A stretch of 12,055 bases of DNA from Dethiosulfatibacter sp. (GTDB lineage Bacteria; Bacillota_A; Clostridia; Tissierellales; Dethiosulfatibacteraceae): NCBI GenBank assembly GCA_019084435.1, contig JAHRFV010000260.1:1-12055 (forward strand). The letters run 5' to 3'. A program made the position numbers and the translations under genes. The stretch's first letter is position 1; each line of letters begins with the position of its first letter. The notes below the pieces were generated by a model, which saw only the letters and a list, made by a program, of their open reading frames with translations, was not told the DNA's origin and searched no databases. Shown piece by piece: positions 1 through 5,434 of the stretch.

Positions 1-477
1 GAGATTAGCTCAGAGGAGGTTATCTATACTGTCTATGCTCAGAATGATATTGCAATCAAGGGTGATCAAACAAAGACGATACATATTGATGTCTTTATAG
101 ATTATAACAATCTGCAGACCATTAGCGGCGACGGGGTCATCATATCAACACCTATGGGAAGCTCAGCATACAACTATTCAGCAGGTGGAAGTCTGGTATA
201 TCCAGCACTCAACACTCTCCAGGTAACGCCTATAGCACCCCTGAATTCGAATGCTTATAGAAGTCTGGCTTCAAGTGTGATAGTCCCACCTGATTTGCAC
301 ATCATCATCGTACCAGAATACAAATATATTGAGAAGGTTGTGTTTAGCCTTGATGGTGAACAGATGAATTTTGAGAAAGTTACACATGCTAATTTTTTTG
401 TGTCTAAAAAATTTGTTAATATGATTTCAATGGGAACCTTTAACTATTGGAAGGTCATTAAAGAAAAATTCCTTTAA
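1..477 (+). CDS. nadK: NAD kinase, C-terminal part (5' end outside window)
   Basis: Partial gene: the frame is open from base 1 and ends at TAA 475-477, leaving 158 codons. The product would phosphorylate NAD to NADP in the cytoplasm, using ATP or polyphosphate. The segment GDGVIISTPMGSSAYNYSAG is the NAD-kinase core motif (consensus GDGLIVSTPTGSTAYxxSAGG), with Met and Ser replacing the two usual Thr. It is preceded by AQNDIAIKG, which corresponds to the family's NE/ND motif region. It is followed by the Firmicutes-type stretch TPIAPLNSNAYRSLASSVIVP and by FSLDGE near the end, matching the usual VSVDGQ. An internal ATG at 154 is not a plausible start because the family core lies upstream of and across it. 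The family is confident; the missing N-terminal half would carry the GGDGT motif. Confidence 0.9.
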   Translation, partial: EISSEEVIYTVYAQNDIAIKGDQTKTIHIDVFIDYNNLQTISGDGVIISTPMGSSAYNYSAGGSLVYPALNTLQVTPIAPLNSNAYRSLASSVIVPPDLHIIIVPEYKYIEKVVFSLDGEQMNFEKVTHANFFVSKKFVNMISMGTFNYWKVIKEKFL

Positions 478-506
478 AAATAAGCTGCATTTCTGCAGCT
501 TATTTT
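477..506. terminator. Bidirectional Rho-independent terminator between nadK and oadA-like gene
   Basis: The 9-bp stem TAAGCTGCA (481-489) pairs with TGCAGCTTA (494-502) around the loop TTTC. Flanking A and T runs extend the pairing to 477-506. The A run on one side and T run on the other let it end the plus-strand nadK transcript and the convergent minus-strand transcript. The hairpin starts at the last base of the nadK stop codon and ends 10 bp before the stop codon of the minus-strand gene. Confidence 0.85.
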
Positions 507-515
507 AATTGTTCC

Positions 516-1889
516 TTAACCGATATATCCTTCAGCTATCTCATAGCTATTAAACTTTCTGTTTTCAAGGAATTCCTTTGCAATTTGCGGAAACAGAACA
601 TAAGACAACACATCTTCCATCGATTCATACAATTCAGGAATTTCAGCTTTTGCTTTTTCCAATTCATCCTCTAATAAGTCTGCAGGTCTTACGGTGATGA
701 CTTCATCATCTCCGATGATCAGTTTTTTGATATCATCTGATATAGGCCCTGGTGATTTCCCGTAAAATCCCTTGACATAGCTCTTAATCTCATTTGGTAC
801 CATTTTGTATCTTGTACCTGTTATAACATTAAAAACAGCTTGTGTTCCAACCATCTGACTTAATGGGGTTACCAAAGGTGGAAATCCCAAATCTTCTCTG
901 ACTTTAGGAATCTCTCTTAAAACCTCCTCAAATTTATCCTCAGCATTCAGTGATTTAAGCTGGGATACAAGATTCGACAGCATACCACCAGGTACCTGAT
1001 ATAGGAGTGTTCTCGGTTCAACAAATAAGACTTTGGGGCTCAAAGTTCCTTCTGCTAAATATTTGTCCCTTATTACTTTGAAGTGATCAGCGATTTGATC
1101 AAGAACTAAAATATCCAGCCCTGTCTCGAACTCCGTATCTCTTAAAGCTTCTACAATGGTCTCAGTGGGTGGCTGGCTGGTTCCTGATGAAAATGGTGAT
1201 ATGGCAGTGTCAACAATATCAACTCCTGCCTCTATCGCTTTAAGCATTGTCATTGAAGCAACTCCGCCTGTACAGTGATTATGGAGTTCTATGGGCAAAT
1301 CAGAAACTTTTTTGATTTCCTTTATGAAATGATAAGCATCATATGGTTTTAAGATACCAGACATATCCTTTATGCATATGGAGTCTGCTCCCATCAACTC
1401 AAGCTCTTTAATCAGATTGACAAAGTACTCTGTATTATGGACTCTACTTGTTGCATAGGATATGGCACATTGACAGTGAGCACCTTCTGATTTGATCACG
1501 TCTATGGATTTCTTCATGTTTCTAGGATCGTTGAGAGCATCAAATACCCTGACAATATCAATCCCATTTTTAATGGCTTTCTTAACAAATTCCTGAACTG
1601 TATCATCTGCATAATGTCTATATCCCACAAGGTTTTGACCCCTTAGCAGCATCTGTAGCTTTGTGTTTTTAACATATTTTCTGATTGTTCTTAATCTTTC
1701 CCATGGGTCTTCATTCAAAAATCTAAGACATGAATCAAACGTTGCTCCTCCCCAGACTTCAATGGCATGATAACCCACTTGATCCATTTTTTCCAGAATC
1801 GGTATCATTTCTTCAGTGGTCATTCTAGTTGCAATGAGAGATTGGTGTCCATCCCTTAATGATGTTTCAGTGATTTTGAGTGGTTTCAT
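516..1889 (-). CDS. oadA: Oxaloacetate decarboxylase alpha / pyruvate carboxylase subunit B-type carboxyltransferase (no biotin domain)
   Basis: A 457-aa carboxyltransferase of the PYC_OADA/HMGL family, which moves CO2 between biotin and pyruvate/oxaloacetate. The TIM barrel (about residues 1-280) shows ETSLRDGHQS with metal-binding Asp13, RGQNLVGY at 83-90, IKDMSG with the Lys174 expected to be carbamylated, and the metal ligands His203/His205 in ELHNHC. The C-terminal PYC_OADA domain includes EPRTLLYQVPGGMLSNL and PLSQMVGTQAV. The protein stops without the biotinyl domain and its MKM motif, so a separate biotin carrier encoded elsewhere is needed. ATG 1889 is chosen because AAGGATGG lies 5 bases upstream. 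The frame is open to 1928, but the ATG at 1898 lies inside that ribosome binding site. No oadB/oadG or carrier gene is adjacent, so decarboxylase, transcarboxylase or pyruvate carboxylase roles cannot be separated. Confidence 0.88.
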   Translation of the reverse strand: MKPLKITETSLRDGHQSLIATRMTTEEMIPILEKMDQVGYHAIEVWGGATFDSCLRFLNEDPWERLRTIRKYVKNTKLQMLLRGQNLVGYRHYADDTVQEFVKKAIKNGIDIVRVFDALNDPRNMKKSIDVIKSEGAHCQCAISYATSRVHNTEYFVNLIKELELMGADSICIKDMSGILKPYDAYHFIKEIKKVSDLPIELHNHCTGGVASMTMLKAIEAGVDIVDTAISPFSSGTSQPPTETIVEALRDTEFETGLDILVLDQIADHFKVIRDKYLAEGTLSPKVLFVEPRTLLYQVPGGMLSNLVSQLKSLNAEDKFEEVLREIPKVREDLGFPPLVTPLSQMVGTQAVFNVITGTRYKMVPNEIKSYVKGFYGKSPGPISDDIKKLIIGDDEVITVRPADLLEDELEKAKAEIPELYESMEDVLSYVLFPQIAKEFLENRKFNSYEIAEGYIG

Positions 1890-1982
1890 TTTTTCCATCC
1901 TTTTTATATTGTTAGATACCTGAATCATTCATAATAATTTAAGCGTTTTTTATCAATTGAATTATTATTATTAATATAATGA

Positions 1983-2012
1983 TTGATTAACTTAAATTTA
2001 TTATGTTATAAT
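1983..2012 (+). promoter_or_regulatory. Candidate sigma-A promoter for the Lrp-family gene
   Basis: TTGATT (1983-1988) is followed after 18 bp by a perfect TATAAT (2007-2012). Transcription would begin near 2019 and leave a leader of about 120 nt before the regulator's ATG at 2143. It lies in the 253-bp AT-rich divergent region 1890-2142, which must also hold the promoter of the minus-strand carboxyltransferase gene. For that gene I see only a weak candidate: TTGATA with a TATGAA-like -10 element close to 1929. Confidence 0.5.
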
Positions 2013-2038
2013 TTGTTGAGAATTTGATTTAATCGTAT

Positions 2039-2062
2039 CATTTACTTGTTTTTTTGTAAATG
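2039..2062. repeat. Inverted repeat in the leader of the Lrp-family gene
   Basis: CATTTAC (2039-2045) and GTAAATG (2056-2062) form a 7-bp inverted repeat with a 10-base, T-rich spacer, about 20 bp downstream of the predicted transcription start. It could be an operator for the Lrp-like protein or a weak RNA hairpin. Two direct copies of GATTTAAT (2026-2033 and 2074-2081) flank it. In AT-rich DNA such matches arise easily, so this is only a candidate. Confidence 0.3.
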
Positions 2063-2142
2063 CATAACATAAGGATTTAATGACTTTTTTACTTACTATT
2101 TATATTATATTGAATAGTTAACTTATTAAAACGAGGTGAAAT

Positions 2143-2568
2143 ATGGACCACACAGATTTAAAAATAATAGAAATCATGCAGGTTAATGGCAGAATATCTA
2201 TGAAGGATTTAGCCAAAATTGTTGCTTTAAGTCCCCCGGCAACGGCCGAAAGAGTACGTCGACTTGAGGATAGCGGTACCATTGAGCGATATCAAGCCAT
2301 CATCAACACCGTAAAGATAGGAAAACCTATCAGGGTATTTATAAACGTAGCTATGAAATCTGACAAATTGAAAGAGTTCATTGCATTTGCTTTAGCAGCT
2401 GAAGAAATTGTTGAATGCTATCATGTTACCGGACCCTACAGCATGATTTTAAAAGCAAACCTGAGAGAGATGTCTGATCTAGAAGTATTAGTTGGCAAAG
2501 TCCAAGTTTATGGCAACACAGAGACCCATATCATCATGTCGAGTCCGGTGGAAAATAAACCAATATAA
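2143..2568 (+). CDS. Lrp/AsnC-family transcriptional regulator
   Basis: A 141-aa protein with the normal Lrp/AsnC layout and length: an N-terminal helix-turn-helix (about residues 18-45, ISMKDLAKIVALSPPATAER then VRRLEDSGTI) and a C-terminal RAM/AsnC ligand-binding domain (about 62-135) with the VTGPYSMIL strand where the family has VTGxYDYLL. Such proteins form octamers that respond to amino acids or other small molecules. The start ATG is preceded by GAGGTGA (2133-2139). The gene is divergent from the carboxyltransferase gene, so autoregulation and control of that neighbour are reasonable inferences. The effector cannot be deduced. Confidence 0.9.
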   Translation: MDHTDLKIIEIMQVNGRISMKDLAKIVALSPPATAERVRRLEDSGTIERYQAIINTVKIGKPIRVFINVAMKSDKLKEFIAFALAAEEIVECYHVTGPYSMILKANLREMSDLEVLVGKVQVYGNTETHIIMSSPVENKPI

Positions 2569-2593
2569 AAAAATCACCTCAGGGTGATTTTTT
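2568..2593. terminator. Bidirectional terminator overlapping the end of the DUF5317 gene
   Basis: AAAAATCACC (2569-2578) pairs with GGTGATTTTT (2583-2592) around the loop TCAG, and one more A-T pair follows at 2568/2593. A and T runs flank both sides, so it can serve the plus-strand Lrp gene and the convergent minus-strand operon. The loop contains the TGA stop codon of the minus-strand gene, and one arm encodes that protein's last residues (KKSP). Confidence 0.85.
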
Positions 2594-3148
2594 AGTTTCC
2601 TCTTGTATGAACCATCCAAAACCAATCAATAAAAATATGTCTCCAATACTTATGGTTTTGTTAAAAGGATATGGGTCGTTTAAAATGATAATGTCTGCTA
2701 AGAATTTCAATCTGGTGTCCTTTGTCAGAGCTGTATGAATTAAGTCTTTACCATAGGCTAGATAACTGTAGTTTTCCCATGAAAAAGGATACTCCGGAGG
2801 TATCCTAACGGGCATTTTCATCCCGTTAAACAAAATTACTGTGAAATTCATCAATGTACCTATCAAAAATAGCTTCATATAGTTTTTTTCTATATTTAAT
2901 ACTATTCCAATTAAAATCAACTGATAAGATAAGCTGTGAATGTAAGGAAAGAAGGTATAGATAAATTGACCGATTGTAGTGGCATAATAGTTCTTTACTA
3001 TTAGCCCACTTATGAACTGAAGCAAAAAACTTGCCACAAATAGCGGCAATCCTTTAATTTCTATATCAATCAAATTGCTGATTTTTCTCTTTCTAAGTAC
3101 TACAATAAGCAGGGATATAAAGATAGTTATAATAAGTTCATGAATCAT
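2579..3148 (-). CDS. DUF5317 family membrane protein
   Basis: A 189-aa hydrophobic protein with about five predicted membrane segments (around residues 4-18, 33-52, 60-85, 91-108 and 168-182). Between the fourth and fifth it has a polar stretch containing NGMKMPV (108-114), and SIGD (167-170) precedes the last segment. The NGxxMPV motif followed by SIGD and a final hydrophobic segment is what I recall of DUF5317, a family of unknown function. The ATG directly abuts the TAA of the HD-GYP gene (TAAATG), with AAGGAA about 10 bases upstream inside that gene, so translation is probably coupled. Last gene of the operon. Its function is unknown; the pairing suggests that it works with the HD-GYP protein at the membrane. 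Confidence 0.72.
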   Translation of the reverse strand: MIHELIITIFISLLIVVLRKRKISNLIDIEIKGLPLFVASFLLQFISGLIVKNYYATTIGQFIYTFFPYIHSLSYQLILIGIVLNIEKNYMKLFLIGTLMNFTVILFNGMKMPVRIPPEYPFSWENYSYLAYGKDLIHTALTKDTRLKFLADIIILNDPYPFNKTISIGDIFLLIGFGWFIQEETKKSP

Positions 3149-4450
3149 TTAAGCTATTCCTTCAATGTTGTTTTGAACACTATCTAGGCCGTGTGTGTCG
3201 ATTTTTCTCAACGTTTCAATGGCTTTATCTATTATTTCAGGATTGAACTGAGTCCCTGAGTATTTTAATAGCTCTTTAATGGCCTCTTCAGAACTCAATG
3301 CTTTTCTGTAAGGTCGATCAGTTGTCATGGCATCATAAGAATCTGATATGGTTAGAATCGTAGTTTCAATAGGTATTTCAGACCCCTTCAAACCCATCGG
3401 ATAACCACTTCCATCCCACTTCTCATGATGGTGCTTAACTATATTCATCACGTCTTTCAAAAATCCTATATCCTTGATAATATCATAACCGATTGATGGA
3501 TGATTCCTGATGACCTCCAGCTCCAAATCGGACAATCTTTCCTGCTTGTTAAGAATCCTATCATCTATGCCTATCTTGCCGATATCATGTAAGAGTGCGG
3601 CGTTCTTTATAATCTCAATCTGTTTTGGACTGAGATTTATTTCTTGGGCGATTGCAACAGAATACTCTCCAACCCTATTCGCATGTCCGCTTGTGTATGG
3701 ATCCTTTGCCTCTATTGCATTGATAAGTGCTTTGACTGTGTCATAGTAGTTCTTTCTCATGTCGACGTATAGCTTGAATGAATAACGTGACAACATCAAT
3801 GGTATGAAAAATAGTACAACTGCACCGGCCCCATAGTTGTCATAGGCTAATGCCACTATGACTCCCAGTAATCCTACAGCCATTACATTGACGATAGTGC
3901 CCCTAAAATTATCTGACCAAATATAGAAAAATTTCCCTCCAGATAAAGTGATAATCAGAAAGGTCATAATCAGAGTGTTGACCAAAAGGAAAGTCATGAT
4001 TGAACCTGTTATAGATACAGGATCGAGCTCTCCCAAAAAAAAGAACCTACTGTGAAGTACCAGGTAAACCAAAGCTGCCAATCCAGTATAAAGGATGTTT
4101 TGAGCTACATTAAAAATTGTCTTATAAACTGGCGTATTAAAAATATGGACATAACCTCTTCCTTCAACGTAAGGCTTACTAAATACGATACCACATACAC
4201 TTACAATAATAGCTGATAGCGGTCCTCCGAGTATAATAGCTGCCAATGTAATGGCAAACGAGACCGATATGGCGCCGACTCCTGGAATTTGAACCAGAAA
4301 CGTCTCCGCGATTATTGTGAACAGGCTGAACAATGCTACCATGCTCCAGTTATCTACATTAAATGATAACATGATGACAACAAGAAACAATAATGCCATT
4401 AAACCTAATGCAAATATGAAATTCCTTGTTTTATGCGGTATCCCAGACAT
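3149..4450 (-). CDS. Membrane-anchored HD-GYP domain protein, putative cyclic-di-GMP phosphodiesterase
   Basis: A 433-aa protein with an N-terminal half of six to eight hydrophobic segments (about residues 10-222) and a cytoplasmic HD-GYP domain (about 235-415). The domain has the full signature: GHANRV with His256, the HD pair His288-Asp289 and Lys292 in LLHDIGKIG, NHP with His317, HHHEKWDGSGYP (340-351), and ISDSYDAMTTDRPYR (368-382). These are the metal ligands and GYP motif of active c-di-GMP phosphodiesterases, so activity is plausible, though family members can also hydrolyse other cyclic dinucleotides. The membrane half resembles an integral sensor and has no recognisable ligand domain. 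ATG 4450 follows GGAGGG at a good distance. It is preceded by the 25-aa peptide gene and followed without a gap by the DUF5317 gene. Confidence 0.88.
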   Translation of the reverse strand: MSGIPHKTRNFIFALGLMALLFLVVIMLSFNVDNWSMVALFSLFTIIAETFLVQIPGVGAISVSFAITLAAIILGGPLSAIIVSVCGIVFSKPYVEGRGYVHIFNTPVYKTIFNVAQNILYTGLAALVYLVLHSRFFFLGELDPVSITGSIMTFLLVNTLIMTFLIITLSGGKFFYIWSDNFRGTIVNVMAVGLLGVIVALAYDNYGAGAVVLFFIPLMLSRYSFKLYVDMRKNYYDTVKALINAIEAKDPYTSGHANRVGEYSVAIAQEINLSPKQIEIIKNAALLHDIGKIGIDDRILNKQERLSDLELEVIRNHPSIGYDIIKDIGFLKDVMNIVKHHHEKWDGSGYPMGLKGSEIPIETTILTISDSYDAMTTDRPYRKALSSEEAIKELLKYSGTQFNPEIIDKAIETLRKIDTHGLDSVQNNIEGIA

Positions 4451-4500
4451 AAATACCCTCCAAATATATAAAAGACCGGCTTAAATCTATTTCGCTTATT

Positions 4501-4578
4501 CTATAACCATCTGTATCCAGCGCCGCTTGCTAAAACTAAAGCAAGTATTGAAACTAAAACAGCTACTATTTTTCTCAT
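4501..4578 (-). CDS. 25-aa hydrophobic peptide, start region held in a hairpin
   Basis: A short gene with a consensus Shine-Dalgarno: GGAGG (4590-4586 on the minus strand), 7 bases, then ATG 4578 and stop TAG at 4501. The peptide begins MRK, has an uninterrupted hydrophobic core IVAVLVSILALVLA (residues 4-17), and ends SGAGYRWL. It looks like a minimal membrane peptide or a signal peptide with a short C-terminal product; cleavage near ASG or ASGA would release AGYRWL or GYRWL. It lacks the Cys of AgrD-type pheromones and the lipobox Cys of lipoprotein pheromones. It lies between the 209-aa gene and the HD-GYP gene. Possible roles are a signalling peptide, a small partner of the HD-GYP protein, a leader controlling operon translation, or a type I toxin-like peptide. 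I do not recognise the family. The near-ideal binding site and clean composition support real translation. Confidence 0.6.
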   Translation of the reverse strand: MRKIVAVLVSILALVLASGAGYRWL

Positions 4579-4631
4579 GATATAGCCTCCTTGGAGTGCT
4601 CTGCTCATCCGCTATAAAAGCAGGCTATATC
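4579..4631 (-). promoter_or_regulatory. Translation-control hairpin over the peptide gene's ribosome binding site
   Basis: GATATAGCCT and AGGCTATATC are perfect 10-bp complements (4579-4588 and 4622-4631) separated by 33 bases. In the minus-strand RNA the 3' arm contains the last three bases of the GGAGG site and the entire spacer, and ends immediately before the AUG. The first two G of the site are in the loop. Ribosome access would require melting the stem. The loop contains a competing CTCC-AA-GGAG pairing and CTGCT/AGCAG complements, so alternative folds are possible. It matches no riboswitch class that I can recall. Confidence 0.6.
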
Positions 4632-4669
4632 CGCTTCGCTAAACTATTGATTGAAACGCCGGTCTTTTA

Positions 4670-4698
4670 AATCTAATTAACTGAACTATGTTTTGCCA
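4670..4698 (-). promoter_or_regulatory. Weak candidate promoter for the peptide/HD-GYP transcript
   Basis: Reading the minus strand, TGGCAA (4698-4693), a 17-bp spacer and TAGATT (4675-4670) form a weak sigma-A-like promoter overlapping the stop codon of the 209-aa gene. It would start RNA near 4665, within the first bases of the 5' arm of the long-range stem. Both hexamers are poor matches, so the evidence is mainly position and spacing. The transcript may instead come from upstream. Confidence 0.25.
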
Positions 4699-5302
4699 CA
4701 CGTCTGTTTATTGCACAGAGTGTTGCTTTGACAGCAGCTTCTGATTTTGAGTGTTCCACAAAGCTATTGCCACAAAGCACGATTTCTTTTCCACCATACA
4801 TAAAATTTACAGCGCAGTTTATCATTTCCTTGTTTGCAAAAACTTTGCTTTCGATATCTTCCAAGAGAAGACAATCATCAAACCCCAGGGCCTTCTCAAC
4901 TGCTTTGAGTGTAGCCGTCGAGCTTAGTCGCATCAAGTTTCTTTCAGTTTTGAGACCGGTTTCAGTGGCTTCAAAAGTAGATTCATCAAACTGCAACACC
5001 ACTTTAACACTGACAGAATTCTGTCTATTCTCTAAATGCAGAGAATTAATTTTCAACCGATAGTCGCCATTAAAAGCAAAGCTATCATTGACTTGTGCTA
5101 TGCTGATTTTTTTGTAATCAACATCTATTTGATATCGGGATATAAGAACAGATTGTACATCTCTACAAATTTGTTTGACGTTCCTAGATGAATCTGCAAG
5201 TATATGAATTTCCTGGATGCTACCTTTGCTATCGTCAATTATTCTGCAAGACATAACTGATTTGAGATTAGATAAGAATTCTTCTATGTCTTTATAGTTC
5301 AT
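4673..5302 (-). CDS. Conserved-looking protein of unknown function with an internal repeat (209 aa)
   Basis: No function recognised. The N-terminal part (about residues 28-71) reads IQEIHILADSSRNVKQICRD then VQSVLISRYQIDVDYKKISIAQV, a mixed alpha/beta pattern that I recall in uncharacterised Bacillota and actinobacterial proteins. The rest appears to contain two related units, about 95-140 and 158-205. Each has beta strands followed by a helix with the motif ATLxA (ATLKA 130-134, ATLCA 193-197). There are no membrane segments and no signal peptide, so it is probably cytoplasmic. ATG 5302 is chosen because GGAGGG lies just upstream; the frame extends to a TTG at 5320, but that would place the ribosome binding site inside the gene. 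It is the first gene ahead of the peptide, HD-GYP and DUF5317 genes and is probably co-transcribed with them, suggesting a shared signalling role. Confidence 0.65.
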   Translation of the reverse strand: MNYKDIEEFLSNLKSVMSCRIIDDSKGSIQEIHILADSSRNVKQICRDVQSVLISRYQIDVDYKKISIAQVNDSFAFNGDYRLKINSLHLENRQNSVSVKVVLQFDESTFEATETGLKTERNLMRLSSTATLKAVEKALGFDDCLLLEDIESKVFANKEMINCAVNFMYGGKEIVLCGNSFVEHSKSEAAVKATLCAINRRVAKHSSVN

Positions 5303-5370
5303 ATTTCCCTCCAAAACCAATATTCTCTATTATTCTACAACATTTCTAATCGTTTGTGAAATTATATTTC

Positions 5371-5403
5371 AAAAAAATAAGTAAATCCATATTAATGATT
5401 TAC
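5371..5403 (-). terminator. Probable terminator after the CoA-disulfide reductase fusion gene
   Basis: On the minus strand, GTAAATC (5403-5397) and GATTTAC (5387-5381) form a 7-bp stem with a 9-base loop, followed directly by TTATTTTTTT (5380-5371). The stem is AT-rich and modest, but the T run and the position 31 bp after the stop codon fit termination. The gap 5303-5434 also holds a TATAAT -10 box on the minus strand (5366-5361), with a poor -35 element, as a possible promoter for the 209-aa gene. Confidence 0.55.
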
Positions 5404-5434
5404 CCATTTTTATTAAAATTATTCATTTTTAGGC

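Larger units (their letters stand above)
4469..4669. repeat. 12-bp long-range inverted repeat enclosing the peptide gene
   Basis: TAAAAGACCGGC (4469-4480) and GCCGGTCTTTTA (4658-4669) are exact reverse complements, 177 bp apart. They enclose the 25-aa gene and its ribosome-binding hairpin. On the minus strand the 5' arm begins just after the stop codon of the 209-aa gene, and the 3' arm is followed by an AT-rich stretch about 10 bp before the HD-GYP Shine-Dalgarno. A long-range RNA stem would enclose the peptide message. It could also be the ends of a small inserted element, but no target duplication is visible at the borders. Confidence 0.55.

Noticed and set aside
4501..4578. AgrD-type cyclic lactone pheromone
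   Set aside because: The peptide has no cysteine or serine at the required ring position and no acidic C-terminal tail, and no AgrB-like protease is nearby.
4469..4669. Miniature inverted-repeat transposable element carrying the peptide gene
   Set aside because: The 12-bp ends would fit, but there is no flanking target duplication, and the internal ribosome-site hairpin and functional start signals fit a regulatory RNA better. Not excluded; a genome search for other copies would decide.
4450..4672. Cyclic-di-GMP riboswitch upstream of the HD-GYP gene
   Set aside because: I looked for GEMM-I features (the conserved GCAAA core and the tetraloop-receptor arm) and did not find them. The visible pairing is different.
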